DNA of 64,000 nt from Ruminococcaceae bacterium UBA1734 (GCA_002315765.1 DCIE01000076.1:29539-93538), one strand, 5' to 3'. Positions 42,525 to 52,640 are shown, counted from the first letter of the stretch. Notes: a model not told the origin generated them from the letters alone. Program-made: numbers and translations.

Positions 42525-42704
42525 ATGCTTAACGAAAATTTAGGTAAACTTATTGAAAATTACGAGAATAGATATCGTCTTGTTACTGATATTGCAAAGT
42601 GTGCAAGAAAGGTATCTGAGGCTGCCCAGGCTAACGGCGATATTCTTGTGGAAAAGTCAGTTAGCGTTGCTATCGACAAATTAGCAAAAGAAAAAAATCT
42701 TTAA
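42525..42704 (+). CDS. rpoZ: RNA polymerase omega subunit
   Basis: A 59-residue omega subunit: ENRYRLVTDIAKCARKVSEA (about residues 14-33) is the conserved core that clasps beta-prime, and SVAIDKLAKEK follows. The ATG 42525 follows AAGGAAACGGTG; an in-frame GTG at 42516 lies inside that site. Position between gmk and priA is standard. Confidence 0.93.
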   Translation: MLNENLGKLIENYENRYRLVTDIAKCARKVSEAAQANGDILVEKSVSVAIDKLAKEKNL

Positions 42705-42737
42705 TTCTTATTTATTTTTTTGAAAGGAGCTTATCCT

Positions 42738-45161
42738 ATGAATCGTTTAACAGTTCATATTGTATTAGATGGTGCTGTGGGTTCATTTGATAAGCGCTAT
42801 TCATATTTTGTTCCCGACATGCTCAGCAGTGAAATTATGCTCGGCTGTCGTGTTACAGTTCCTTTCGGTAGGGGAAATATAACCAAACAGGGACTTATTG
42901 TTGATATATTAAATACACCCGATAATCCGAAAATCAAATCTATTCTATCAGTAATTGACAAGGAACCTATTATAAATGAAGAGATGTTAGGTCTTTGTGA
43001 ATTTATGAAAGAACGCCTTTTTTGCACCTATTATGATGCGTTTAATACAATTCTTCCTGCCGGTTTAAAACTGCGCTCGGAGAATTTTTTTGCTATAAAT
43101 ACAGGCTTTTCGGAATATGAAAAATTATCCGAAAAAGAAAGAGCAGTATTTGAATTTATCAGGGAAAAAGAAATAATTTCCGAAAAAAACATTAAAAAGG
43201 TTTTCGAGGATTTTGATACACTTGCTTTGTCGCTTAAGGATAAAGATGCACTGATTGTTGAAATTAAATCAAAGCAAAATATCGGAGATAAAACAGCAAA
43301 ATATGTCAAGATAATTAATGAGGATTTTTATAATGTTAATTTAACTGATAGACAAAAAGAAACAGCCGAAACAATATGTGCTTTAGGAAGCGTTAGTGTT
43401 AAAGAGGTAATGTATTTTACCGGTGTTACCATGTCTGTTATTAATGCTTTGGAGAATAAAGGTGTTGTTGAGACCTACGAAAAACAAATTTTCCGAATTC
43501 CTAATAGGACAGGCGAGAGAGAAAAAAGTGAGCCTATTGAATTAAATGAGGAACAAAGGATTGTTTATAAGGGTCTGAAAGAAAGAACGGACAGTGGAAT
43601 AGAGGGCGTTTCTCTATTATACGGAATTACCGGTAGCGGTAAAACATCGGTTTATATGAAGCTTGTGGATGATTGCATAAAAAACGGCAAAGGCGTTATT
43701 GTAATGGTTCCGGAAATTGCTTTAACTCCCCAGGTAATAACCTTGTTTAGTAATATGTTCGGTAATGAAATTGCAATTTTTCATAGTGCTATGTCATTAG
43801 GGCAGCGAATGGACGAATATAATAGAGTGCGACTCGGAATGGCTAAAATCGCCATAGGTACAAGAAGTGCCGTTTTTGCTCCGTTTAAAAATCTCGGACT
43901 GATTATTATGGACGAGGAACAGGAGCATACTTACAAATCCGAAAAAAGCCCAAGATTTAATGCAAGAGATATTGCAAAATACCGTGCGAAATATCATAAA
44001 TGTCAGTTGGTTTTGGCGTCTGCTACACCGTCTATTGAAAGTTACAGTATGGCACTTTCGGGAAAATACAGCCTTTTTGAGCTTAATAACCGTTACGGAA
44101 ACGCAAAGTTACCCATAGTTTCAGTGGTTGATATGAAGCAGGAGCTTGAAACGGGTAATACCGGAAATATCAGCCGACATTTGGCGGAAGAAATGCAAAA
44201 AAGACTTGATGATAAAAAGCAGATTATTTTACTTCTTAATCGCAGAGGCCATAATACTCATATTTCATGTCCCAACTGCGGATATGTTGCCAAATGTGAG
44301 GATTGCAGTGTATCATTAACATATCATTCAGCCAATAAAAGGCTTATGTGTCATTACTGCGGTCATAGTGAGCCTGTTAAAGACAAATGCCCCGAATGCG
44401 GTTGTGAGTTTTTAGTCTTTAAGGGTGCAGGTACACAAAAGCTGCAGGAAGAGATTTCAGTTTTGTTTCCACAGGCAAGGATTTTAAGAATGGATGCAGA
44501 CAGCACCATTTCCAAAGACTCCTATGCAACCAATCTTAATGATTTTGCAAAACATAAATATGATATTATGATTGGTACACAAATGGTGGCAAAAGGTCTT
44601 GATTTTCCCAATGTGGACCTTGTGGGTGTTATTGGTGCAGATAGGGCTTTTTACAGTGATGATTACCGTGGATTTGAGAGAACATTTTCACTTTTAACTC
44701 AAGTTGTGGGAAGAGCCGGAAGGTCCGGCGGAGAGGCACTTGCCGTAATTCAAACACTGAATCCCGATGACAGTGTAATAACCCTTTCGTCTAAACAGGA
44801 TTACAAGTCGTTTTACGAAGAAGAGATTTTGACAAGAAGGTTAATGATTTATCCGCCGTATTGCGATATTTGTATGCTTGTTACTTCTTCGGAAGACAAT
44901 GAAATCGCTTTTGGTGCAAGTAAAGAAATACTAAATAATTTAAAGGAAAATACCGGCGGAGATTATTCGGATATTAAACTGATAATTTTAGGTCCGATGG
45001 CTGCCAACATTGTTAAAGTAAACGGAAAATACCGTTATAGAATAATAATTAAATGCAAAAATTCAAAGCGTTTTAGGGATTTGCTTCGTAAATCAATGGA
45101 AATAAAGCCACGAAGAGATTTATCCGTTTATGTTGATATTAATCCCGAAACCATACTTTGA
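42738..45161 (+). CDS. priA: Primosomal protein N' (PriA helicase)
   Basis: An 807-residue PriA replication-restart helicase. The 3'-end-binding N-terminal domain has YFVPDMLSSEIMLGCRVTVPFG. The superfamily 2 core includes LLYGITGSGKTSVYMKLV (about residue 293), DEEQEHTYK, and VGRAGRSGGEA. The zinc region CPNCGYVAKCEDC...CHYCGH...CPECG (about 515-555) is complete. The ATG 42738 has AAAGGAG 9 nt upstream. The def ribosome site overlaps its last codons. Confidence 0.97.
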   Translation: MNRLTVHIVLDGAVGSFDKRYSYFVPDMLSSEIMLGCRVTVPFGRGNITKQGLIVDILNTPDNPKIKSILSVIDKEPIINEEMLGLCEFMKERLFCTYYDAFNTILPAGLKLRSENFFAINTGFSEYEKLSEKERAVFEFIREKEIISEKNIKKVFEDFDTLALSLKDKDALIVEIKSKQNIGDKTAKYVKIINEDFYNVNLTDRQKETAETICALGSVSVKEVMYFTGVTMSVINALENKGVVETYEKQIFRIPNRTGEREKSEPIELNEEQRIVYKGLKERTDSGIEGVSLLYGITGSGKTSVYMKLVDDCIKNGKGVIVMVPEIALTPQVITLFSNMFGNEIAIFHSAMSLGQRMDEYNRVRLGMAKIAIGTRSAVFAPFKNLGLIIMDEEQEHTYKSEKSPRFNARDIAKYRAKYHKCQLVLASATPSIESYSMALSGKYSLFELNNRYGNAKLPIVSVVDMKQELETGNTGNISRHLAEEMQKRLDDKKQIILLLNRRGHNTHISCPNCGYVAKCEDCSVSLTYHSANKRLMCHYCGHSEPVKDKCPECGCEFLVFKGAGTQKLQEEISVLFPQARILRMDADSTISKDSYATNLNDFAKHKYDIMIGTQMVAKGLDFPNVDLVGVIGADRAFYSDDYRGFERTFSLLTQVVGRAGRSGGEALAVIQTLNPDDSVITLSSKQDYKSFYEEEILTRRLMIYPPYCDICMLVTSSEDNEIAFGASKEILNNLKENTGGDYSDIKLIILGPMAANIVKVNGKYRYRIIIKCKNSKRFRDLLRKSMEIKPRRDLSVYVDINPETIL

Positions 45162-45175
45162 TTTGGAGGATGACT

Positions 45176-45646
45176 ATGGCAATAAGGAATATTGTAAAAA
45201 TCGGCGACGATGTTTTAAGAAAGGTTTGCAGAACTCAACTTACCTTTGACGACAAACTCCACCAAATACTTGATGATATGAAAGATACACTTGAAGAGGC
45301 TCAAGGTGCAGGACTTGCGGCACCGCAAATAGGTATTTTGAGAAGATACTGTATTGTTGATGTGGGCGATGGGCTTGTGGAGTTAATTAACCCGGTCATC
45401 GTTTCACAAGAGGGTAGTCAAACAGGGGACGAGGGCTGTCTTTCCATTCCGAGCAGATACGAAACGGTAACAAGACCAATGAAGGTTACCGTAAGAGCAC
45501 AAGACAGAAACGGCAATAGTTTTACGATTATGGGAGAAGGACTGAAAGCAAGAGCATTTTGCCACGAAATCGACCATCTTGACGGTGTGCTTTATATTGA
45601 TAAATCAGATAACAAGACAAAAAGTATTAAATTTGGGAGAAAATAG
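45176..45646 (+). CDS. def: Peptide deformylase
   Basis: A 156-residue deformylase removing the N-formyl group from nascent proteins. Three family motifs are present: GLAAPQIG, EGCLSIP and HEIDHLDG (metal Cys and two His). Start at ATG 45176, 5-6 nt after TTGGAGGATGA. The gene sits between priA and fmt as in other Firmicutes. fmt follows after one base. Confidence 0.97.
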   Translation: MAIRNIVKIGDDVLRKVCRTQLTFDDKLHQILDDMKDTLEEAQGAGLAAPQIGILRRYCIVDVGDGLVELINPVIVSQEGSQTGDEGCLSIPSRYETVTRPMKVTVRAQDRNGNSFTIMGEGLKARAFCHEIDHLDGVLYIDKSDNKTKSIKFGRK

Positions 45647-45647
45647 T

Positions 45648-46574
45648 ATGCGAATAGTTTTTATGGGTACTCCCGATTATTCGGTTAAAACCTTGGAAAG
45701 TTTGATAAATTCGCCACATAAGGTAATCGGAGTGTTTGCTCAACCCGATAAACCTGTGGGAAGAAAGCAAATATTAACTGCACCGCCGGTTAAAGTGTGT
45801 GCCGAGAATAACGGTATTCCCGTATTTCAGCCTAAAACATTAAAAGACGGTGAAGCTTTAAAAATTTTAAGGGAATTAAACCCGGATGTTATTGTTGTTG
45901 TTGCATACGGAAAAATTTTGCCTAAGGATATTTTGGAATTGCCGAAATACGGTTGCATTAACGGTCATGCTTCACTTTTACCGAAATATCGTGGTGCATC
46001 ACCTATACAATGGTGTATTGTTTGCGGTGAAAAGAAAACCGGTGTTACCATTATGCAAATGGACGAGGGTATGGATACCGGCGACATAATTGATGTTGCG
46101 GAAACCGACGTAGGTGAATATGAAACAGCAGAGGAATTATTTGATAGACTTTCGGTAATTTCGGCTGATGCTATGGTTAAAACTTTAGATAAAATCCAAC
46201 TCAGTACCGCTATTAGAACTAAACAAGACGACAGTTTGGCAACTTTTGCGCCGATTATTAAGAAAGAAATGGCACATCTTGATTTTTCAAAGGATGCCTA
46301 CACACTTTCAAATGAAATTCGAGGATACTATTCTTGGCCCTGTTCTTTCTTTGTTTTGGATGGCAAAAGAGTCAAGGTTATTTCGGCAAGACCGATGGAT
46401 AAAACCGTTAATGATTATGGCTTTGTAATTGATAATAACGGAAAAATTGTCATTTCCTGCGGTAACAATACAGCACTTGAATTGCTAAAGGTACAACCCG
46501 AGGGAAGCAAAGCTATGGAAGTATCGGTTATGTTAAACGGAAGAAAAATCGAACTTAATACAAAGGTAGAATAA
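45648..46574 (+). CDS. fmt: Methionyl-tRNA formyltransferase
   Basis: A 308-residue enzyme formylating initiator Met-tRNA with 10-formyl-THF. Motifs: MRIVFMGTPDYSVKTLESL at the start, HASLLPKYRGASPIQW (catalytic His/Asn region), IMQMDEGMDTGDI, and a C-terminal OB-like domain. The ATG 45648 follows GGGAGAAAATAGT; earlier in-frame codons lie within def. rsmB begins immediately after the stop codon. Confidence 0.97.
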   Translation: MRIVFMGTPDYSVKTLESLINSPHKVIGVFAQPDKPVGRKQILTAPPVKVCAENNGIPVFQPKTLKDGEALKILRELNPDVIVVVAYGKILPKDILELPKYGCINGHASLLPKYRGASPIQWCIVCGEKKTGVTIMQMDEGMDTGDIIDVAETDVGEYETAEELFDRLSVISADAMVKTLDKIQLSTAIRTKQDDSLATFAPIIKKEMAHLDFSKDAYTLSNEIRGYYSWPCSFFVLDGKRVKVISARPMDKTVNDYGFVIDNNGKIVISCGNNTALELLKVQPEGSKAMEVSVMLNGRKIELNTKVE

Positions 46575-47861
46575 ATGAGAATAGATATACCGAGAAAAAT
46601 TGCGGTTGATATACTTTTAAAAATCGAATTTGAGAAATCTTATTCCAATCTTACGATTTCAAAATACTTTAACGATAATAACTTAAGCGGTAAAGACAAG
46701 GCATTTATCAGTGCGTTGGTTTACGGAACTCTTGACCGAAAGATTTCTATTGATTATATAATTTCAAAGTATATTAAAACCACCGTTTCCAAAATTAAAC
46801 CGATTACGAGAATGGCACTTCGGATAGCAATTTTTCAAATTGCTTTTCTTGATAAAATTCCTCCGAGTGCCGCTGTTAATGAGTCGGTAAATATTGTTAA
46901 AGCTTCAAAAGAAAAATTCAACGCATCTTTTACTAACGGTGTTTTGCGTTCGTATTTGCGAAATCCCGTAGAATTGCCAACAGGCAATGATGTAAGGTCT
47001 TTAAAATTCAGATATTCCTGTCCCGAATGGATAATAAACAGTTTTATTAACGATTTTGGTGAGGATACAACCGTTAAATTGCTTGAGGAGTCTCTTAAAA
47101 CTCCGCCTATGGTGCTTCGTGCAAATACTGTCAAAATTTCAGACAATGATTTATTTGAGCAACTGAAAATCGGCGGTGTAAATGGGGAAAAGGGCGATAT
47201 TGATGGTAGCTTTTTAGTAAGTTCCTCCTTAGATGTAAAAAACAATCCGCTATATAAAAAAGGATATTTTTATATTGAAGATTTGGCATCGCAAAAAATG
47301 TTATCACAAATCGGCATAAAGAAAGGCGATAGAATTTTAGATACTTGTTCTGCTCCCGGCGGAAAGAGCTTTACAATGTCTATGCTTTGTCAAAATGAGG
47401 GCGAAATAGTGTCCCTTGATTTATACGAGCATAGAGTCGAGCTTATAAAAAACGGTGCCCAAAGACTTGGAATTAATATTATTAAGCCTATGGTATGGGA
47501 TGCTACAAAGTTTAGTAAGGATTTAGGATTGTTTGATGTTGTGCTTTGCGATGTCCCTTGCTCAGGACTTGGAGTTATAAGAAGAAAACCGGAAATTAAG
47601 TATAAAGAAGTTTCCCATGAGGATATGCAAAAGTTACTCAAAACTCAGGAAGAAATAATTAATTGCTCGGGAGATTATGTTAAACCCGGTGGCGTATTGG
47701 TTTATTCCACCTGCACATTATCAAATAGTGAAAATCGCTTACAAATTACTGCTTTCCTTGACAAACACCCTAATTATGAGTTACAATATATAAGCGAATT
47801 TATGCCGCATATAGACGGTACAGATGGATTCTTCTTTGCCAAATTAAAACGAACCAGGTGA
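46575..47861 (+). CDS. rsmB: 16S rRNA (cytosine-967-C5)-methyltransferase RsmB
   Basis: A 428-residue RsmB/Sun methyltransferase. The N-terminal NusB-like domain (about residues 1-140: AVDILLKIEFEKSYSNL, ALVYGTLDRKISIDYI) precedes the methyltransferase core: SAM motif DTCSAPGGKSFTMS, motif IV CDVPCSGLGVIRRKPEI and motif VI YSTCTLSNSENRLQ, giving both catalytic cysteines. No spacing separates it from fmt. Its last codons hold the ribosome site AGGTGA of rlmN. Confidence 0.95.
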   Translation: MRIDIPRKIAVDILLKIEFEKSYSNLTISKYFNDNNLSGKDKAFISALVYGTLDRKISIDYIISKYIKTTVSKIKPITRMALRIAIFQIAFLDKIPPSAAVNESVNIVKASKEKFNASFTNGVLRSYLRNPVELPTGNDVRSLKFRYSCPEWIINSFINDFGEDTTVKLLEESLKTPPMVLRANTVKISDNDLFEQLKIGGVNGEKGDIDGSFLVSSSLDVKNNPLYKKGYFYIEDLASQKMLSQIGIKKGDRILDTCSAPGGKSFTMSMLCQNEGEIVSLDLYEHRVELIKNGAQRLGINIIKPMVWDATKFSKDLGLFDVVLCDVPCSGLGVIRRKPEIKYKEVSHEDMQKLLKTQEEIINCSGDYVKPGGVLVYSTCTLSNSENRLQITAFLDKHPNYELQYISEFMPHIDGTDGFFFAKLKRTR

Positions 47862-47865
47862 TTAT

Positions 47866-48900
47866 ATCCAATCGAAAATTGATATTTGTTCACTGTACGA
47901 TGAGGAAATAAATGATTTAATAATAAGTTTCGGCGAACCGAAATTTCGTGCAAAACAGATAATTAAATGGGTTAGAAGCGGTATTGAATCTTTTGACGAT
48001 ATGAACAATATCCCGCTGTCTCTCAGAGAAAAGCTTAAAGAGACCTGCTATATTGCCGGTGTTAAAATAGTAAGACGATTGGTTTCATCCATTGATGAAA
48101 CGGTTAAGTATTTGTTTTCTCTTTATGACGGAGAATACATAGAGAGTGTTCTTATGAAATATGAACACGGATACACTGTTTGTGTTTCAACACAGGTCGG
48201 TTGTCGTATGGGTTGTAAATTTTGTGCTTCGGGGCTTAACGGTCTTACAAGAAGCCTTACCGCTTCGGAAATCTTAGCCCAGATAATTACTGCCGGTAAA
48301 GATAGAAATGTTCGTGTTTCCAATGTTGTAATGATGGGTATGGGAGAACCTCTTGATAATTTTGAAAATTCAAAGAGGTTTTTAAAGCTTGTAACAAGCG
48401 AAGACGGACTCGGCATCGGACTTAGGCATATTTCTCTTTCCACTTCGGGTGTTGTAACGGGTATTGAAAAATTGGCTCTGCTTAATTTACCTATTACTCT
48501 TTCAATATCTCTACATGCTCCAAATGATGAGATAAGAAATACTATGATGCCTGTAAATAAAAAATGGAATATTGATTTGCTTCTTAAGGCTTGTAAAAAA
48601 TATCAAGATGTTACCACAAGGAGAATTTCTTTTGAATACGCACTGATTAAAGGTGTGAATGATTCTCCGCAATGTGCGGAACAATTAGCCAAAAGATTAA
48701 AAGGCATTATGTGTCATGTTAACTTAATTCCTGCAAATCCGGTTAAAGAAAACTCTTTTGAAAAGCCGGATTTGAAGAGTATAAAAAAATTCAAAGAAAT
48801 GTTAGAATCTAAAGGCATTAATGCCACAATAAGGCGGACATTGGGGGCTGATATAAATGCTTCCTGCGGTCAGCTAAGAAAAAAGGAGGCCCGATTATAG
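47866..48900 (+). CDS. rlmN: 23S rRNA/tRNA (adenine-C2)-methyltransferase RlmN, probable ATC start
   Basis: A radical-SAM methyltransferase of about 344 residues, methylating A2503 of 23S rRNA and A37 of some tRNAs. The cluster motif is CRMGCKFCAS; GMGEPLDN, RHISLSTSGV and SLHAPNDE follow. The first canonical ATG (48001) would delete the conserved N-terminal domain, which is clearly encoded upstream in frame: LYDEEINDLIISFG, EPKFRAKQIIKWVRSG, IESFDDMN. No ATG, GTG or TTG precedes it. The codon at the position where AGGTGATTAT predicts the start is ATC 47866; ATT 47878 or CTG 47893 are alternatives. A sequence error cannot be excluded. Confidence 0.9.
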   Translation: MQSKIDICSLYDEEINDLIISFGEPKFRAKQIIKWVRSGIESFDDMNNIPLSLREKLKETCYIAGVKIVRRLVSSIDETVKYLFSLYDGEYIESVLMKYEHGYTVCVSTQVGCRMGCKFCASGLNGLTRSLTASEILAQIITAGKDRNVRVSNVVMMGMGEPLDNFENSKRFLKLVTSEDGLGIGLRHISLSTSGVVTGIEKLALLNLPITLSISLHAPNDEIRNTMMPVNKKWNIDLLLKACKKYQDVTTRRISFEYALIKGVNDSPQCAEQLAKRLKGIMCHVNLIPANPVKENSFEKPDLKSIKKFKEMLESKGINATIRRTLGADINASCGQLRKKEARL

Positions 48901-49625
48901 TGATTGCTTTTTCAGGAACCGATACCGGAAATTCAAGGGAAACAAATCAAGATGCGTGTTTTGTGGATATGCTGTATGATAAATCCTGCTTTGCGGTGGT
49001 TTGCGATGGTATGGGCGGTGCTAACGGCGGTAATATTGCAAGTTCCATGGCTGTAAAAACCATTGCGGAATATATTAATAATTCATATTCAAGCAAAATG
49101 AATAAGTATTCTCTTATGGATATGATGAAAAGTGCGTTATTATCGGCCAATTTGAAAATCTTTGATGAATCAAAGAAAAATCCGCTGTATTCAGGAATGG
49201 GTACCACTGTCGTTGTTGCCATAGTAAGAAACGGTCTTGCACTTATTTGTTACGCCGGTGATAGTAGGGCTTATTTAATTAATAATGATATAGTTCAATT
49301 AACAAAAGACCACTCGGTTGTTCAAACTCTTTTAGAGGACGGAACCTTAACAAAAGAGGAAGCCAAAAATCATCCGAAGAAAAATATTATTACAAAGGCA
49401 CTGGGAGTTGAAGAAACTTTAATTCCCGATATGTTTGAATTACCTATTGAGTTAAACGATTCTTTGCTTATTTGCACTGACGGACTTTCAAATTATGTTG
49501 AATCAGATGAGATTTTAAGAATTGTTAAAAGTTCTCAAAAAGAAGATATAATACAAAACCTTATTGATAAAGCAAACGAAAACGGTGGCGGAGATAATAT
49601 TACCGCTGTAATTATCAAGCTTTAA
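48900..49625 (+). CDS. prpC: PP2C-type protein serine/threonine phosphatase (PrpC/Stp)
   Basis: A 241-residue PPM phosphatase that reverses PrkC kinase action. Metal-binding motifs are NQDACFVD, VVCDGMGGANGGNIAS, YAGDSRAYLI, LLICTDGLSNYV and GGGDNITAVII. It starts at GTG 48900, sharing the last base of the rlmN stop, with AAAGGAGG about 11 nt upstream. It lies 18 nt before the kinase gene, the standard phosphatase-kinase pair. Confidence 0.95.
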   Translation: MIAFSGTDTGNSRETNQDACFVDMLYDKSCFAVVCDGMGGANGGNIASSMAVKTIAEYINNSYSSKMNKYSLMDMMKSALLSANLKIFDESKKNPLYSGMGTTVVVAIVRNGLALICYAGDSRAYLINNDIVQLTKDHSVVQTLLEDGTLTKEEAKNHPKKNIITKALGVEETLIPDMFELPIELNDSLLICTDGLSNYVESDEILRIVKSSQKEDIIQNLIDKANENGGGDNITAVIIKL

Positions 49626-49643
49626 TGGAAAGGAATTAACATT

Positions 49644-51755
49644 ATGGATAAGTATCTCGGAAAAAGACTTGACGGTCGTTATGAAATTCAGGAAATAATC
49701 GGCGTAGGCGGAATGGCTGTTGTTTATAAGGCGCGTGATAATGTTGAGGATAGAATTGTTGCCATTAAAATATTAAAGGACGAATTTGTATCCAATGACG
49801 AATTTTTGCGTAGATTTAAGAACGAATCAAAGGCTATCGCCGTATTATCTCATCAAAATATTGTTAAGGTTTACGATGTTAGTTTCGGAGACTTGATTCA
49901 GTATATTGTTATGGAATATATTGACGGTATTACCCTAAAGGAGTATATTGAGCATCAGGGAAGTTTGCGTTGGAAAGATGCCGTATATTTTGCAATTCAA
50001 ATTTTAAAAGGGTTACAACACGCCCACGATAAGGGAATAGTTCACCGTGATGTTAAGCCTCAAAATATTATGGTTTTACCTGACGGAACAATAAAAGTAA
50101 CCGATTTCGGTATTGCAAGATTTTCGAGAAGCGAACAAAGGACTATTACCGATAAAGCAATCGGTTCGGTTCATTATATCAGTCCTGAACAGGCAAGGGG
50201 CGAGAAAACCGATGAAAAAGCCGATATATATTCGGTTGGCGTAATGCTTTATGAGATGCTTACCGGACGGTTGCCCTTTCAAGCCGAAAGCGCTGTTTCG
50301 GTTGCAATTATGCAACTTCAAAGGGACCCGAAGCTTCCGACCGAAATTAATCCTTCGGTTCCGTTGGGACTTGAACAGATTACTATGCATGCAATGCAGA
50401 AGAATACCGAACGCCGTTATCAGTCGGCATCTGAAATGCTGTGCGACCTTGAGAAATTTGTGAAAGACCCGGAAATAACATTTGATTATTCATATTTTGT
50501 TGATGATTCACCTACAAAATATGTGGGTAGCACGGTTGCTTCTTCCACACCTGCCTCCTCGGTTGATAATGATATGGATATAGACGATGTTGAGGAGAAA
50601 AAAGAAAAGAACAGTACCATTCCTATTTTAACAGGAATTGCCGCCGCATTGATTGTTGCGATAATTGCATTGGGTGCAATATTTATACCTAAACTTTTAA
50701 CCGGAACAGGTGCCGAGATTTCCTGCCCGAATTTTATCGGTATGACCGAGGACGAGGTTAAAGAAAGCGAATATTTTGACACCTTCTCAATCGATTTTGA
50801 ATATGAAGTAAATAATGATTGTGAAATAGGAAAAGTGTTTGACCAATCGGCAAAAGAGGGTAAAAAACTTAAGAAAAATGCTTCCATTACCCTTACAGTC
50901 AGCAAGGGCTCGTATCTTGTTAAGGTTCCCGATGTTTACGGAAAAACCGAAACTTATGCTATTTCCGAACTTAAAGCAAAGAAATTTAAGTACAAAATCG
51001 AACAAATTGCCGATGATAATGTTGAAAAGGGATATGTTGTTAGAACAGACCCGGCAAGAACGGCAAATTATCCCGAGGGAACAGAAGTTACTGTATATGT
51101 AAGCACCGGTAAGGCAACAAAAATGGTTAAGATACCTGATGTTTCCGGTCTTAAGAGTGATGCAGCGGAAAAATTAATCAAGGAAAACGACTTGTTACCC
51201 ATAGCAACTACAAGGTCAATTACAAAGGGTGATTCTGAATATTATCCTGCCGGTTATGTAATCAGTCAGGAAACAAAAGCTACTTCCGGCGCTACCGTTC
51301 AAGAGGGCACCGAGGTTAAATATTCCGTTAGTGACGGAACGGTTGTTAACGATATAAAGATTAATTATTACGACGGTTATGTATCGGGTGATACATTTAA
51401 AATATCTTTATGGGTAGATGATTCACCTATAGCACAAAGCGGTGCAATTTCAAGAACATCAACATCAAGTTATACATTTAAGAATGTTAAATTTGACAGT
51501 GCTACTGTTAAAGCGGTGGTAAAATACGGAGAAGAAAACGGCAATACTACTTCTTATATTGATGTTTGCAAAATCAGAATAGATACAATTAAGGGTACCT
51601 ATAAGGTTATTGCTAATTATGAAAAGCCCGACCTTAGCAGTACGAGTAATGTAGACAATACCACTGACGGTAATTCGGAATACGAAAACACATCTCTTAT
51701 TAATTCAGCTGTTGAAGCAATCACTTCGGCAATTTCCGGCAATAAAAATAATTAA
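49644..51755 (+). CDS. prkC: PASTA-domain serine/threonine kinase (PrkC/Stk1)
   Basis: A 703-residue membrane kinase. The cytosolic kinase domain (about 1-270) has the glycine loop IIGVGGMAVVYKA, catalytic loop IVHRDVKPQNIMV, DFGIARFS and SPEQARGEKTDEKADIYSVG. One membrane helix lies at about 325-350. Outside are three PASTA units (about 358-424, 425-491, 492-564) that bind muropeptides, then a C-terminal beta-rich region (about 565-660) and a Ser/Asn-rich tail. In spore formers PrkC responds to peptidoglycan fragments. Clear ribosome site GGAAAGGAATT. Confidence 0.96.
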   Translation: MDKYLGKRLDGRYEIQEIIGVGGMAVVYKARDNVEDRIVAIKILKDEFVSNDEFLRRFKNESKAIAVLSHQNIVKVYDVSFGDLIQYIVMEYIDGITLKEYIEHQGSLRWKDAVYFAIQILKGLQHAHDKGIVHRDVKPQNIMVLPDGTIKVTDFGIARFSRSEQRTITDKAIGSVHYISPEQARGEKTDEKADIYSVGVMLYEMLTGRLPFQAESAVSVAIMQLQRDPKLPTEINPSVPLGLEQITMHAMQKNTERRYQSASEMLCDLEKFVKDPEITFDYSYFVDDSPTKYVGSTVASSTPASSVDNDMDIDDVEEKKEKNSTIPILTGIAAALIVAIIALGAIFIPKLLTGTGAEISCPNFIGMTEDEVKESEYFDTFSIDFEYEVNNDCEIGKVFDQSAKEGKKLKKNASITLTVSKGSYLVKVPDVYGKTETYAISELKAKKFKYKIEQIADDNVEKGYVVRTDPARTANYPEGTEVTVYVSTGKATKMVKIPDVSGLKSDAAEKLIKENDLLPIATTRSITKGDSEYYPAGYVISQETKATSGATVQEGTEVKYSVSDGTVVNDIKINYYDGYVSGDTFKISLWVDDSPIAQSGAISRTSTSSYTFKNVKFDSATVKAVVKYGEENGNTTSYIDVCKIRIDTIKGTYKVIANYEKPDLSSTSNVDNTTDGNSEYENTSLINSAVEAITSAISGNKNN

Positions 51756-51758
51756 GAT

Positions 51759-52637
51759 ATGAATGGACTTATAATTAAGGCGATTTCATCGTTTTATTAT
51801 GTTGATGTTGACGGCGTGGTTTACGAATGTAAAGCAAGGGGGAATTTCCGCAAATCGGGGGTTTCCCCACTTGTGGGTGATAGAGTTGTAATATCAACTA
51901 CCGATTTTTCTCACGGCGTAATAGAAGAGGTTTTGCCCAGAAAAAATGCTCTTACACGACCGCTTATTGCAAATGTTGATAAAATCTTTATTGTTTCATC
52001 ATTTAATTGTCCTTCTCCCGATATGTTTATTATTGATAGACTTACCGCAGTATCCGTGTATTATGGTATTGAGCCGATTATTGTTTTTAATAAGTGCGAT
52101 ACCGGCGATTTTTCGGACTATCAAAGAATATATTTGAATTCCGGTTTTAAAACCTTTGTTGTTTCGGCTAAAGAGGATATAGGAATTTATGAGCTGAAAA
52201 AAGAAACGGAAAATTGCGTTTCGGTTTTTGCAGGTAATTCCGGCGTCGGAAAATCAAGTCTTATTAATTCCATATTCGGCGATTTGAATCTTGAAACGGG
52301 AGATGTCAGTGTTAAGCTCGGCAGGGGCAGACATACAACAAGACAAACATCTTTATTCAAAATAGGTGTCGGTGGATATATTGCCGATACACCGGGTTTT
52401 TCTTCCTTTGAGGGTGAAAACTCAAGTTATGATTTCAAAATCAATTTAGAATATTCTTTCCCTGATTTTAAGGATTATATTGATTTATGCAAATTTAATG
52501 ATTGTACCCACACCTGTGAAAAGGGTTGCGGTGTTATAGATGCAGTCGGCAAAGGAAAAATTGAGAAATCCCGACACGAATCCTACATAGAACTTTTTAA
52601 CCAACTTAAAAATATTAAAGAATGGAGTAATAAGTAA
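51759..52637 (+). CDS. rsgA: Small ribosomal subunit biogenesis GTPase RsgA
   Basis: A 292-residue RsgA (YloQ) with OB domain (SFYYVDVDGVVYECKARGNFR), permuted GTPase domain (G4 VFNKCD before G1 GNSGVGKSSLINS and G3 DTPGFSSF) and a C-terminal zinc knuckle (C-x-F-N-D-C-T-H-T-C-x4-C). It acts late in 30S assembly. It follows prkC by 3 nt with no obvious Shine-Dalgarno, so translation is probably coupled. The order prpC-prkC-rsgA is conserved. Confidence 0.95.
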   Translation: MNGLIIKAISSFYYVDVDGVVYECKARGNFRKSGVSPLVGDRVVISTTDFSHGVIEEVLPRKNALTRPLIANVDKIFIVSSFNCPSPDMFIIDRLTAVSVYYGIEPIIVFNKCDTGDFSDYQRIYLNSGFKTFVVSAKEDIGIYELKKETENCVSVFAGNSGVGKSSLINSIFGDLNLETGDVSVKLGRGRHTTRQTSLFKIGVGGYIADTPGFSSFEGENSSYDFKINLEYSFPDFKDYIDLCKFNDCTHTCEKGCGVIDAVGKGKIEKSRHESYIELFNQLKNIKEWSNK

Positions 52638-52640
52638 GCG

